Below are positions 16,067 to 24,508 of a stretch of 64,000 nucleotides of DNA, in pieces. The stretch comes from Hydrogenophaga sp. NFH-34 (GTDB taxonomy: Bacteria > Pseudomonadota > Gammaproteobacteria > Burkholderiales > Burkholderiaceae_C), in NCBI RefSeq assembly GCF_021401345.1, contig NZ_JACBGE010000009.1, positions 114,813 through 178,812 on the forward strand, read 5' to 3'. Each line of letters opens with the position of its first letter. The first letter of the stretch is position 1. The notes under the pieces are model-generated. The model was not told the origin of the DNA. It made no database searches and was given only the letters and a program-made list of their open reading frames with translations. The position numbers were made by a program, and so were the translations under genes.

Positions 16067-16905
16067 AGCTGGCCCTGTGCAACGAGGTGCTGCACCCCCT
16101 GCCCTTCGAACGCCAGTGCGCACTGGCCTCCAGCCTGGGTTACCAAGGGCTGGAGCTGGCGCCCTTCACGCTGGCCGACGATCCGCTCGCGCTGGACGAA
16201 GCCGCTGCCCGGCGGCTGCGTGACACCGCCCGCGACCACGGCCTGGCCCTCTCGGGCCTGCACTGGCTGATGGTCAAGCCCGAGGGCCTGTCGCTGGTCG
16301 ACCCCGACCCCGGCGTGCGGGCCCGCAGCCTGCGCTGGCTGCGTCAACTGATCGGTTTTGCCGCGGCCTGCGGCGCGCCCGTGCTGGTGCACGGATCGCC
16401 CCGCCAGCGCTCACCGCTGCCCGGCCAGAGCGTGGGCGACGCCACCGCGCGCCTGGCCGATGCACTGGCCGAGCTGGCGCCCCATGCCGAAGCGGCGGGC
16501 GTGACCTATTGCCTGGAACCGCTGTCGCCGGCCGAGACACCGGTGATCAACACCGTGGCCGAAGCCGCCGCGCTGGTGGACCGCATCGGCTCCCCCGCGC
16601 TGCGCACCATGCTCGACACCAGTGCCGCCGCACAGGCCGAGGCCGAGCCGCTTCACACCGTGCTCGCGCGCTTCCTGGCCAGCGGCCACATCGCCCATGT
16701 GCAGCTCAACGACCGCAACCGGCGCGGCCCTGGCCAGGGCGACACCGCACTGCTGCCGGTGCTGCGCACCCTGCGCGACACCGGCTACGCGGGCTGGATG
16801 GCGGTGGAACCCTTTGATTACGTGCCCGATGGTCCGGGCTGCGCGGCGTTCAGCGCCGGGCATGTGAGCGGGCTGCAAGCCGCGCTGGAGGCCGAATCGC
16901 CATGA
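16063..16905 (+). CDS. Sugar phosphate isomerase/epimerase-type TIM barrel (first copy)
   Basis: 280-aa AP_endonuc_2/xylose-isomerase-like TIM barrel. Metal-ligand pattern of the family is intact: Glu in YCLEPLSP (about residue 150), Asp in MLDTSAA (about 185), His and Asp in HVQLNDRN (about 215-220) and Glu in VEPFDY. Such proteins isomerise or epimerise sugars, keto-sugars or inositol-like compounds. Start and stop overlap both neighbours by 4 bp. A second, different member closes the operon at 20635. Confidence 0.87.
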   Translation: MKLALCNEVLHPLPFERQCALASSLGYQGLELAPFTLADDPLALDEAAARRLRDTARDHGLALSGLHWLMVKPEGLSLVDPDPGVRARSLRWLRQLIGFAAACGAPVLVHGSPRQRSPLPGQSVGDATARLADALAELAPHAEAAGVTYCLEPLSPAETPVINTVAEAAALVDRIGSPALRTMLDTSAAAQAEAEPLHTVLARFLASGHIAHVQLNDRNRRGPGQGDTALLPVLRTLRDTGYAGWMAVEPFDYVPDGPGCAAFSAGHVSGLQAALEAESP

Positions 16906-18257
16906 AGGCTGTCGCCCTGAAACTGCTGTCGGTGGCCCTGTACGAACGCCCCGTCACCCTGCGCCTGCCGTTCCGCTTCGGCGCCGCCACCGTCACCCGC
17001 TGCCCGCAGGCCTTCGTGCGCGTGCAGGTCGAGATCGAGGGCCGCCGCGTCGACGGAGCCAGCGCCGAGCTGATGGTGCCCAAGTGGTTCGACAAGCACC
17101 CCGAACTCACCCACGAACAGAACTTCGAGCAATTGCGCCAGTCGCTGCGCAGCGCCCGCGACGCCTACACCGGCGCCGGCCCCATGGCCAGTGCCCACCG
17201 GCTCCACCAGGAGGCGGGCAGCGCCGCGATCGCCACGTCGGTGGCGCAGGGTCTGCCCCGGCTGGCGGCGCAATTCGGGCCCGCACAGCTCGACAAGGCC
17301 GTGGCCGACGCGGTGCTCAAGGCGCGCGGCCTGGGCTGGGTGCGCGGCTTGCGGGCCGGTCTGCTCGGCGACCCCTGGAGCCCCAGCCTGCCGCTGGTGG
17401 AAGCCGCCAGTGTCACGCTGCGCCACACCGTGGGCCTGGCCGACCGCCTGCAAGACCGCGACGATGGCCACGATCCGCAGGACGGCTTGCCCGCCACCCT
17501 GGAGGCGGCCATCCGGGCCTACGGCCTGCACCACTTCAAGCTCAAGCTCTCAGGCCAGATCGAGCCCGACCGGGAGCGCCTCGCGCGCATCGCCGCGGTG
17601 CTCGACACCCATGCGGGCGACTACCGCGTGACGCTGGACGGCAACGAAACCTTCACCGACACCGATGCCCTCGGCCAGCACTGGCAGGCTTTGCAGTCCA
17701 CGCCCGCCCTGCTAGGCCTGCTGCAACGCACCCTGCTGCTGGAGCAGCCACTGGCGCGCAAGGTGGCGCTGGAACAGCCCCTGCATGCCCTGAAGATACC
17801 GGTGCCCGTGATCCTCGATGAATCCGACGACAGCGACGACGCGCTGGAGCGGGGCCTGGCGCTCGGCTACCGGGGCATTTCCAGCAAGGCCTGCAAGGGC
17901 ATCTACCGGTCGCTGCACAGCGCGGCGCGCATCGCGCGCACGCCCGGCCTGTTGCTCTCGGGCGAAGACCTCACCTGCCAGGCCGGCCTGGCGGTGCAGC
18001 AGGACTGCCTGCTCGCCAGCAGCCTGGGCGTGACCCACATCGAACGCAACGGCCACCACTACGTGGACGGCTTCGGTATCGCGCCCGCGGAAGAAGCCAC
18101 CGCCTTCGCCCGCGCCCACCCGCACCTCTACGACGACACCGCCGGGCGCCCGCACCTGGCCGTGCGCCAGGGGCAGATCGCCCTGCAAGACCTTCACGCC
18201 CCCGGCTTCGGCAGCAGCGCCGCGCCGCTGTGGGACCGCCTCACCCCCATTCTTTGA
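16902..18257 (+). CDS. Enolase-superfamily enzyme with muconate-lactonizing-type active site
   Basis: 451 aa, longer than typical MLE/mandelate racemase members (about 370), because the N-terminal capping part is extended. Predicted barrel residues fall in the right order: KxK in FKLKLSG (Lys213, Lys215), metal ligands Asp246 (LDGNET), Glu281 (LLEQPL) and Asp306 (ILDESDD), and Lys329 (SSKACKG). This K-x-K / D / E / D / K set is that of the MLE subgroup (cycloisomerases, epimerases, sugar-acid dehydratases), not of mandelate racemase. The reaction is unknown. ATGA overlap with the previous gene. Confidence 0.8.
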   Translation: MKAVALKLLSVALYERPVTLRLPFRFGAATVTRCPQAFVRVQVEIEGRRVDGASAELMVPKWFDKHPELTHEQNFEQLRQSLRSARDAYTGAGPMASAHRLHQEAGSAAIATSVAQGLPRLAAQFGPAQLDKAVADAVLKARGLGWVRGLRAGLLGDPWSPSLPLVEAASVTLRHTVGLADRLQDRDDGHDPQDGLPATLEAAIRAYGLHHFKLKLSGQIEPDRERLARIAAVLDTHAGDYRVTLDGNETFTDTDALGQHWQALQSTPALLGLLQRTLLLEQPLARKVALEQPLHALKIPVPVILDESDDSDDALERGLALGYRGISSKACKGIYRSLHSAARIARTPGLLLSGEDLTCQAGLAVQQDCLLASSLGVTHIERNGHHYVDGFGIAPAEEATAFARAHPHLYDDTAGRPHLAVRQGQIALQDLHAPGFGSSAAPLWDRLTPIL

Positions 18258-18278
18258 AACCCGCCAGGAGGACACACC

Positions 18279-19442
18279 ATGGCCACCCAGAATCTCGGTC
18301 TCATCATGCACGGCGTCACCGGACGCATGGGCATGAACCAGCACCTGATCCGCTCCATCGTCGCCATCCGCAACCAGGGGGGCGTGACGCTGTCCAACGG
18401 TGACAAGGTCATGCCCGACCCGATCCTCATCGGCCGCAACGCCGAAAAGATCGAAGCGCTGGCCCGGGCCCACGGCATCGGCCGCTGGGGCACCAACCTC
18501 GACGCCGCGCTGGCCAACCCCAGCGACACCGTTTTCTTCGACGCCGGCACCACGCAGATGCGCCCCACCCTGCTGGCCCAGGCGCTGCGCGCCGGCAAAC
18601 ACGTGTACTGCGAAAAACCCATCGCCACCACGCTGGCCGAGGCGATGGACATCGCCAGGACCGCGCAGGCCTCGGGCCTGAAACACGGCGCCGTGCAGGA
18701 CAAGCTGTTCCTGCCCGGCCTGCGCAAGCTGGACATGCTGCGCCGCGCCGGCTTCTTCGGTCGCATGCTGTCGCTGCGCCTGGAGTTCGGCTACTGGGTG
18801 TTCGAGGGCGACCTGCAGCCCATCCAGCGCCCGAGCTGGAACTACCGCGCCGAAGACGGCGGCGGCATGATCCTCGACATGATGTGCCACTGGCGCTATG
18901 TGCTGGACAACCTGTTCGGCGAGGTCAAGAGCATCAGCTGCCTGGGCACCACCCACATCCCGCAGCGCTGGGACGAAGCCGGCCAGCCCTACCCCTGCAC
19001 CGCCGACGACGCCGCCTACGCCACCGCCGAACTGATCGGCCACAACGGCGAGCCGGTGGTCGCGCAGCTCAACATGAGCTGGGCCACCCGCGTGAACCGC
19101 GACGACCTCGTCACCTTCCATGTGGATGGCACACACGGCTCTGCCGTCGCCACGCTCACCGGCTGCAAGGCGCAAAGCCGCGTGAACACGCCGCGCCCGG
19201 TGTGGAACCCGGACATCAAGAACACCATGAACTTCTCCGAGCAGTGGCAGGACGTGCCCGACACGCAGGTCTACGACAACGGCTTCAAGATCCAGTGGGA
19301 ACACTTCATCCGCCACGTGGTGGAAGACGCGCCCTACCAGTGGACCCTGCCCGAAGGCGCCAAGGGGGTGCAGCTGGTGGAAACCGCGCTGCAAAGCTGG
19401 AAAGAGCGCCGCTGGGTGGACGTGCCCGCGCTGAATTTCTGA
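18279..19442 (+). CDS. Gfo/Idh/MocA family NAD(P)-dependent oxidoreductase
   Basis: 387 aa. The N-terminal Rossmann part has GVTGRMG (residues 12-18) instead of the usual GxGxxG, with a short insertion before the second strand. The family's EKP motif (CEKPIATT near residue 112) supplies the catalytic lysine, and the C-terminal alpha/beta domain carries the MCHWRYVLDNLFG segment with a catalytic-type histidine. Such enzymes oxidise sugars, inositols or their keto derivatives. A GGAGG ribosome site precedes ATG 18279. Followed after 8 bp by the DUF993 gene. Confidence 0.88.
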   Translation: MATQNLGLIMHGVTGRMGMNQHLIRSIVAIRNQGGVTLSNGDKVMPDPILIGRNAEKIEALARAHGIGRWGTNLDAALANPSDTVFFDAGTTQMRPTLLAQALRAGKHVYCEKPIATTLAEAMDIARTAQASGLKHGAVQDKLFLPGLRKLDMLRRAGFFGRMLSLRLEFGYWVFEGDLQPIQRPSWNYRAEDGGGMILDMMCHWRYVLDNLFGEVKSISCLGTTHIPQRWDEAGQPYPCTADDAAYATAELIGHNGEPVVAQLNMSWATRVNRDDLVTFHVDGTHGSAVATLTGCKAQSRVNTPRPVWNPDIKNTMNFSEQWQDVPDTQVYDNGFKIQWEHFIRHVVEDAPYQWTLPEGAKGVQLVETALQSWKERRWVDVPALNF

Positions 19443-19450
19443 GGCGCGCC

Positions 19451-20638
19451 ATGACACTGTCGCTCAACCTGCCCCAGACCGACGGCGCGCTGGCCCGCTA
19501 CGCGCTCCAGGGCGCTCCGCTCGCACTGCCCGCCAGTCGCCCCGCCTTCAACCGCATCGCCTACTCCGCCGCCCATGTGGTCGCCGACCCGCGCGCCGCC
19601 ATCGACCCCTGGCTGCAGAGCGCGGTGGACTGGGACGCCACCATCGCCTACCGCCAGCGCCTGTGGTCGCTGGGGCTGGGCGTGGCCGAGGCCATGGACA
19701 CCGCGCAACGCGGCATGGGCCTGGACTGGCCCACCTCGCTGGAGCTGATCCGCCGCTCGCTCGACGCCGCGCGCGACGTGCCCGGCGCGCTGGTGGCGTC
19801 GGGCTGCGGCACCGACCACCTCGCTCCCGAGGACGCGAAAAGCGTGGACGACGTGATCCGCGCCTACGAAGAGCAGATGGCCGCCATCGAAAAGCTGGGC
19901 GGCAAGCTGATCGTGATGGCCAGCCGTGCCCTGGCCCGTGTGGCCAAAGGCCCGGCCGACTACGAACGCGTCTACGACCGCGTGCTGAGCCAGGCGCGCC
20001 AGCCGGTGGTGCTGCACTGGCTGGGCGAGATGTTCGACCCGGCGCTGGCCGGCTACTGGGGCACACGCGACACCGACGCCGCCATGGACACGGCGCTGGG
20101 CATCATCGCCGCGCACGCGGACAAGGTCGACGGCATCAAGATCTCCCTGCTCGACAAGGACAAGGAAATCGCCATGCGCCGGCGCCTGGCGCCCGGTGTG
20201 CGCATGTACACCGGCGACGACTTCAACTACGCCGAACTCATTGCCGGTGACGGCTGGGGCAACGAAGCCACGCACGGAAAAAGCGACGCGCTGCTGGGCA
20301 TCTTCGACGCCATCGCGCCGGCCGCGAGCGCTGCGCTTGGCGAACTGGCGCAGGGCCACACCGAACGCTTCCACGCCATCCTGGGCCCCACGGTGCCGCT
20401 GTCGCGCCACATCTTCCAGGCGCCCACGCGCTTTTACAAGACCGGTGTGGTCTTCATGGCCTGGCTCAACGGCCACCAGAGCCACTTCACCATGGTGGGT
20501 GGTCAGCAGAGCACGCGCAGCCTGGTGCACCTGGCCGAGCTGTTCCGCCTGGCCGACGCGGCCCACCTGCTGGAACAACCCGAACTGGCCGTGCAACGCA
20601 TGGGCCAGTTGCTGGCCGTGCACGGGGTCGCGGCATGA
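19451..20638 (+). CDS. DUF993 family protein (dihydrodipicolinate-synthase-like barrel)
   Basis: 395 aa. Members are annotated as DUF993 or dihydrodipicolinate synthase family; no reaction is established to my knowledge. Seen: GTDHLAPE, MASRALARVAKGPADY, PVVLHWLGEMFDP, DGIKISLLDKDKE (a lysine placed like the Schiff-base lysine of class I aldolases) and GHQSHFTMVGGQQS. The context (dehydrogenase before it, isomerase overlapping after it, in one operon) suggests a retro-aldol or lyase step on a keto-sugar acid. ATG at 19451; the stop overlaps the next ATG. Confidence 0.8.
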   Translation: MTLSLNLPQTDGALARYALQGAPLALPASRPAFNRIAYSAAHVVADPRAAIDPWLQSAVDWDATIAYRQRLWSLGLGVAEAMDTAQRGMGLDWPTSLELIRRSLDAARDVPGALVASGCGTDHLAPEDAKSVDDVIRAYEEQMAAIEKLGGKLIVMASRALARVAKGPADYERVYDRVLSQARQPVVLHWLGEMFDPALAGYWGTRDTDAAMDTALGIIAAHADKVDGIKISLLDKDKEIAMRRRLAPGVRMYTGDDFNYAELIAGDGWGNEATHGKSDALLGIFDAIAPAASAALGELAQGHTERFHAILGPTVPLSRHIFQAPTRFYKTGVVFMAWLNGHQSHFTMVGGQQSTRSLVHLAELFRLADAAHLLEQPELAVQRMGQLLAVHGVAA

Positions 20639-21537
20639 GGGACTTTTCCGCGGACCACCGCTGGCTCTCGATCAACACCGCGACCATCCGGCGCCAGCGC
20701 GGGCAGGAGGAGGTGCCGCTGGCACGCCTGATCGACCAGTGTGCGGCACACGGCGTGCGCGCGATCAGCCCCTGGCGCGACCAGGTGGCCGCCGCCGGCC
20801 TGGCCGACACCGCGCGCCAGCTCAAGGCCCTGGACATCGGCCTCTCGGGCTACTGCCGCGGCGGCTTCTTCCCGGCCGCCGATACCGCTGGCCTGCGCGC
20901 CGCGCTGGACGACAACCGCCGCGCCATCGACGAGGCGCTGACGCTGGGCGCGCCCTGCCTGGTGCTGGTGGTCGGCGCCCTGCCCGGCGCGCTGGAAGGC
21001 CGGCCGGTGCACAAGGACATCGCCCGCTCGCGCCACGAAGTGCGCGACGGCATCGCCGCCACGCTGGCCTATGCGCGCGAAGTGAACCTGCCGCTGGCAA
21101 TTGAGCCCCTGCACCCGATGCAGGCCGCCGAACGCGCCTGCGTCAACACACTGGAGCAGGCGCTGGACCTGTGCGATGAACTGGACCCGGCGCGCAGCGG
21201 CCTGCTGGGCGTGGCGCTCGACGCCTACCACTGCTGGTGGGACCCGAAGCTGCAGGCCCAGACCGCCCGCGCGGGCGAACGCCGCACGCCCCAGGAGCGC
21301 TCGCGCCTGCTGGCCTACCACGTCTGCGACTGGCTCACCCCCACACGCGACCTGCTCAACGACCGCGGGATGATGGGCGATGGCGTCATCGAGCTGCGGC
21401 GGCTGCGCCAGTGGGTGGAAGCCGCCGGCTACGAAGGCTTTGCCGAGGTGGAGATCTTCTCCACCCAGGACTGGTGGCAGCGCGACGGCGACGAGGTGCT
21501 GGCCACCTGCATCGAGCGGCACCGCACCGTGGTCTGA
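20635..21537 (+). CDS. Sugar phosphate isomerase/epimerase-type TIM barrel (second copy)
   Basis: 300-aa AP_endonuc_2-type barrel with intact metal ligands: Glu in AIEPLHP (about residue 158), Asp in ALDAYHCWWDP (about 198), His in YHVCDWLTP (about 227) and Glu in AEVEIFS (about 278). It differs clearly in sequence from the copy at 16063. It overlaps the DUF993 gene by 4 bp and is the last gene of the operon; a terminator follows. Confidence 0.87.
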   Translation: MRDFSADHRWLSINTATIRRQRGQEEVPLARLIDQCAAHGVRAISPWRDQVAAAGLADTARQLKALDIGLSGYCRGGFFPAADTAGLRAALDDNRRAIDEALTLGAPCLVLVVGALPGALEGRPVHKDIARSRHEVRDGIAATLAYAREVNLPLAIEPLHPMQAAERACVNTLEQALDLCDELDPARSGLLGVALDAYHCWWDPKLQAQTARAGERRTPQERSRLLAYHVCDWLTPTRDLLNDRGMMGDGVIELRRLRQWVEAAGYEGFAEVEIFSTQDWWQRDGDEVLATCIERHRTVV

Positions 21538-21541
21538 CGGC

Positions 21542-21566
21542 GGGCGCCGGTGGGCGCCCGTTTTTT
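21542..21566. terminator. Rho-independent terminator of the catabolic operon
   Basis: GGGCGCC-GGTG-GGCGCCC hairpin followed by G and six T, five bases after the last stop codon. Its last bases touch the end of the convergent MFS gene. Confidence 0.82.
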
Positions 21567-22822
21567 CAGGCCGCGGCCGACACCGGCCCGGCGGCGGTGC
21601 GCCGCACCCGGCGCACATTGAAGGCGCTGGCGATCAGCACCGCCTGCACCACGGCCAGCCCGAGCAGCACGGCGGTGTACTGGCCATGGTCCATCAGGCG
21701 GCCGAAGATCAGCGGCGTCGCCGCCTGGCCGATGTCCAGCCCGGAATAGACCACCCCGTACACGCGGCCGGTGGCGTTTTCGGGCGTGGAGCGTTTGACC
21801 AGCAGATCGCGCGACGGCCCGGCGATGCCCGAGGCAAAACCCATCAGCGCAAACAGCACCGGCACGGCCATCACCGGCAGATCGGCCAGCGCCAGGGTCA
21901 GCGCCATCACCGCGGCGATGCCGAAAGCCACGCCCACGATGCGTTCGCAGCGCGAAGGATCGGCCGCCAGGAAGCCGCCCAGCACCATGCCGCCAGCGGC
22001 CGACACCATGTAGGCCGTCAGGCAGACCGCGCCCAGCGCCAGCGGCACACCGTGCAGGTGGCGCGCCGCTTCCGGGGCAAAGGCCTGCACCACGCTGATC
22101 ACCATGGCGTAGAAAAAGAAGAACCCGAAGCACATCCACACCGCCGGGATGCGCAGGAAAGCAAATCCGCTGTCGGCCGGCTGCGCGCCCTGGGCCCCGG
22201 TGGCGGGGGCCGGACGCGCGGCGGGCAGTGCCAGCCAGTCGCGGCGCCACCAGACCACCACCAGCACCACCAGCGCCACGACGCCGGCCGCCGCCAGCGC
22301 CACACGCCACGAAAAGGCCAGGGTCAGCGGCACCACCAGGGCCGGCGCCGCCGCCCAGCCCAGGCTGCCGGTGATGCCGTGCACGCTGTAGGCGTGGCCC
22401 AGCCTGGAAGCGCTGACCTTGCGGTTGATCAGCGTGTAGTCCACCGGGTGGAAGACCCCGTTGCCCACCCCGGCCACCATCGCAAACACCGCCAGCATCC
22501 AGTAGCTGGTGCTCAGGGCATAGCCGAATGCCGCCACCGCCAGCAGCCCCAGCCCGGCGAACAGGATGGGACGCGGCCCATGCCGGTCGACCAGGAAGCC
22601 GGACGCCGTCTGCACCACGCAGGAGACGATGAAGAACAGCGTCATCAGAAAACCCAGCTGGGTGTAGCTGACCTGGAAGGCGTCCTTCAGCCAGGGGAAC
22701 AGCGGCGCCAGCAGCAACTGGGAAAAGTGGCTGATCAGGTGGGCGATGCCGATGAGGGAAATCACGCCCGCGTCCTGCTTCAGGGGCACGAGCGGGGTCG
22801 GGGAAAGGCTTGCGGTGCTCAT
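21566..22822 (-). CDS. MFS transporter
   Basis: 418-aa major facilitator protein with about twelve hydrophobic helices in two halves separated by a short central loop rich in Ala/Pro (about residues 195-215). Seen: loop 2-3 motif GFLVDRHGPRP and VGNGVFHPVDYTLI in the first half. The substrate is unknown. Start ATG 22820-22822 is chosen since the longer reading begins inside the intergenic control region. Divergent from an AraC regulator 76 bp away, which may control it. Confidence 0.85.
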   Translation of the reverse strand: MSTASLSPTPLVPLKQDAGVISLIGIAHLISHFSQLLLAPLFPWLKDAFQVSYTQLGFLMTLFFIVSCVVQTASGFLVDRHGPRPILFAGLGLLAVAAFGYALSTSYWMLAVFAMVAGVGNGVFHPVDYTLINRKVSASRLGHAYSVHGITGSLGWAAAPALVVPLTLAFSWRVALAAAGVVALVVLVVVWWRRDWLALPAARPAPATGAQGAQPADSGFAFLRIPAVWMCFGFFFFYAMVISVVQAFAPEAARHLHGVPLALGAVCLTAYMVSAAGGMVLGGFLAADPSRCERIVGVAFGIAAVMALTLALADLPVMAVPVLFALMGFASGIAGPSRDLLVKRSTPENATGRVYGVVYSGLDIGQAATPLIFGRLMDHGQYTAVLLGLAVVQAVLIASAFNVRRVRRTAAGPVSAAA

Positions 22823-22828
22823 GGCCGG

Positions 22829-22867
22829 TACTGTAGTATCGGCCGCGATTGCAGGTATGCGACAGTA
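22829..22867. promoter_or_regulatory. Possible operator between the MFS gene and the araC-type gene
   Basis: TACTGT (22829-22834) and its inverted copy ACAGTA (22862-22867) flank the centre of the 76-bp divergent gap; several TATT/TACAGT-like -10 candidates are present. Too short to be sure. Confidence 0.25.
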
Positions 22868-22898
22868 CGACAATATTTAGCGAATTCCCGACAACCTC

Positions 22899-23738
22899 AT
22901 GGCCTTGCCCCGCCAGCCGCACCGGGTACCGGTCGGTGACACCGACGGCTTTGAACCCACCCCCACCCGACCGGTGCGGGTGCGCGCGCGCCATCTGCCC
23001 ATCGACACGCATTTCGTGCCGCACCGCCACCTGTGGGCGCAACTGGCCTATTGCGCCAGCGGCATGCTCCAGGTGGTGGCCGCCCGCGGGCTCGATGCCA
23101 GCGACGAGGTCACCTACATCGTGCCGCCCTCCCGCGCGGTGTGGATCGCCCCCGGCGTGCGCCATGCCGCGCTGGCGCTGGAAGCGGCCGACTTCCGCAC
23201 GCTGTACCTGCACCCCGACGTCAGCCCGCCGGGCTGGTCCACCTGCCGGATGATCGTGGTCAGCGACCTGCTGCGCGAACTCATTCCCGCGCTCGACCAG
23301 GCCGGCGGCCAGCCCGCGCGCGAGCAGGCCCTGACCCTGCTGGTGCTCGACGAGATCGCCCGCGCCGATACCCAGCCCCTGGGGGTGCCGATGCCGCACC
23401 CGGAAACCGGCGACAAGCGCCTGCGCACCCTGTGCGAAGCCGTGCTCCACGAGCCCGGCGACCGCGCTACGCTGGCCGAATGGGCCGGCAGCGTGGGCGC
23501 CAGCGAACGCACGCTGGCGCGCCTGTTCCGGGCCGAGCTCGGGCTCAGCTACCCACAATGGCGCCAGCAGGCCGTGCTCGCGCACGCCTTGCCGCTGCTG
23601 GCCCGGGGCCTGCCGGTGGGCGAAGTGGCGCGGCGCTGCGGTTATGCCAGCGACAGCGCGTTCAGTGCCATGTTCCGCACCGCCCTGGGCCAGTCGCCCA
23701 CCCACTTCGGCCCACGCGCCCGTTCCACGGCCGACTGA
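22899..23738 (+). CDS. AraC family transcriptional regulator
   Basis: 279 aa. The N-terminal cupin-type sensing domain (HFVPHRHLWAQL, near residues 37-48, and VWIAPGVRHAALAL) is followed by a C-terminal double helix-turn-helix (LAEWAGSVGASERTLARLFRAELG and GEVARRCGYASDSAFSAMFRTALG). This layout is typical of the AraC group that regulates an adjacent MFS efflux gene. Divergent from the MFS gene. Confidence 0.88.
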   Translation: MALPRQPHRVPVGDTDGFEPTPTRPVRVRARHLPIDTHFVPHRHLWAQLAYCASGMLQVVAARGLDASDEVTYIVPPSRAVWIAPGVRHAALALEAADFRTLYLHPDVSPPGWSTCRMIVVSDLLRELIPALDQAGGQPAREQALTLLVLDEIARADTQPLGVPMPHPETGDKRLRTLCEAVLHEPGDRATLAEWAGSVGASERTLARLFRAELGLSYPQWRQQAVLAHALPLLARGLPVGEVARRCGYASDSAFSAMFRTALGQSPTHFGPRARSTAD

Positions 23739-23769
23739 CGCGGGCGGAACGGAGACGCACGGCCCCGCC

Positions 23770-24138
23770 TCAGGCGCGGGACGGCAGCACCTCCAGCACC
23801 CGCTCCTTGGGCCGGCACAGCCGCGTGCCCAGCGGGGTCACCACGATGGGGCGCTCCACCAGCACCGGGTGCGCCACCATGGCCTGCAGCAGGGTCTCAT
23901 CGTCCACCCCGGGGCGGTCCAGCCCCAGCTCGCCAGCGAGATCGCCCTTGGTGCGCAGCACCGCACGCGGCCCGAGACCCATCGCCTGCAGCAGACTGCT
24001 GAGCTGCTCGCGGGTGTAAGGCGTCTTCAGGTATTCGACCACCTGCGGCTCGAAACCCGCGTCGCGGATCATGGCCAGCACCTGGCGCGACGTGCTGCAG
24101 GCGGGGTTGTGAAAGAGGGTGATGGACGGCGTGGTCAT
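23770..24138 (-). CDS. arsC: ArsC family arsenate reductase (glutaredoxin-type)
   Basis: 122-aa thioredoxin-fold protein. Catalytic cysteine in NPACSTSRQ (Cys13 region) and the arsenate-binding arginines of the family (VERPIVVTPLGTRLCRP includes the Arg-Pro and the LGRP-like counterpart). It would reduce arsenate to arsenite using glutathione/glutaredoxin, or belong to the related YffB group. No arsR or arsenite pump is nearby, so a role in arsenic resistance is not assured. The start at 24136-24138 (MTTPSITLF) fits family length. Confidence 0.85.
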   Translation of the reverse strand: MTTPSITLFHNPACSTSRQVLAMIRDAGFEPQVVEYLKTPYTREQLSSLLQAMGLGPRAVLRTKGDLAGELGLDRPGVDDETLLQAMVAHPVLVERPIVVTPLGTRLCRPKERVLEVLPSRA

Positions 24139-24245
24139 GACAGAAAAGTAACAGATGGAAACGAAGGCCTGGTGCGTCAAGCGGGCGTCACAACAGGCCC
24201 ATATCTTGCTGGTCATCCGGGCGAAAGCCCGATCCGCCCCGCATC

Positions 24246-24485
24246 ATGCCCCCCGTTGAACGCTTCGCCAAAACACCCCAGGCCTGGGAGGCCCTGTCCC
24301 ACCCCCACGTCATCGGCCGCAAGGCCTATGCGCTGCTGCTCATGGCCAACGGCCGGCGCAGCATGCGCGAACTCTCGCGCCTGCTCGACCACGACGTCAC
24401 CGAACTCGCCCACGAGTTGCAAGGCCAGGGCTTCCTGCACAAGATCGCCATCGGGGAAGACGAGCCCACGGGCGCCACAGGCTGA
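24246..24485 (+). CDS. Small conserved hypothetical protein, winged-helix-like
   Basis: 79 aa. Not assigned to a named family. Helical pattern AYALLLMANGRRSMRELSRLL - ELAHELQGQGFLHKI resembles a minimal winged-helix module (three helices then a hairpin), as in small Comamonadaceae proteins of unknown function. Coding is supported by codon bias (third positions almost all G/C) and by its isolated position between two convergent/divergent genes. No Shine-Dalgarno seen. Confidence 0.6.
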   Translation: MPPVERFAKTPQAWEALSHPHVIGRKAYALLLMANGRRSMRELSRLLDHDVTELAHELQGQGFLHKIAIGEDEPTGATG

Positions 24486-24508
24486 CACTCGGCAGGCCGC
24501 GCCGCGGT

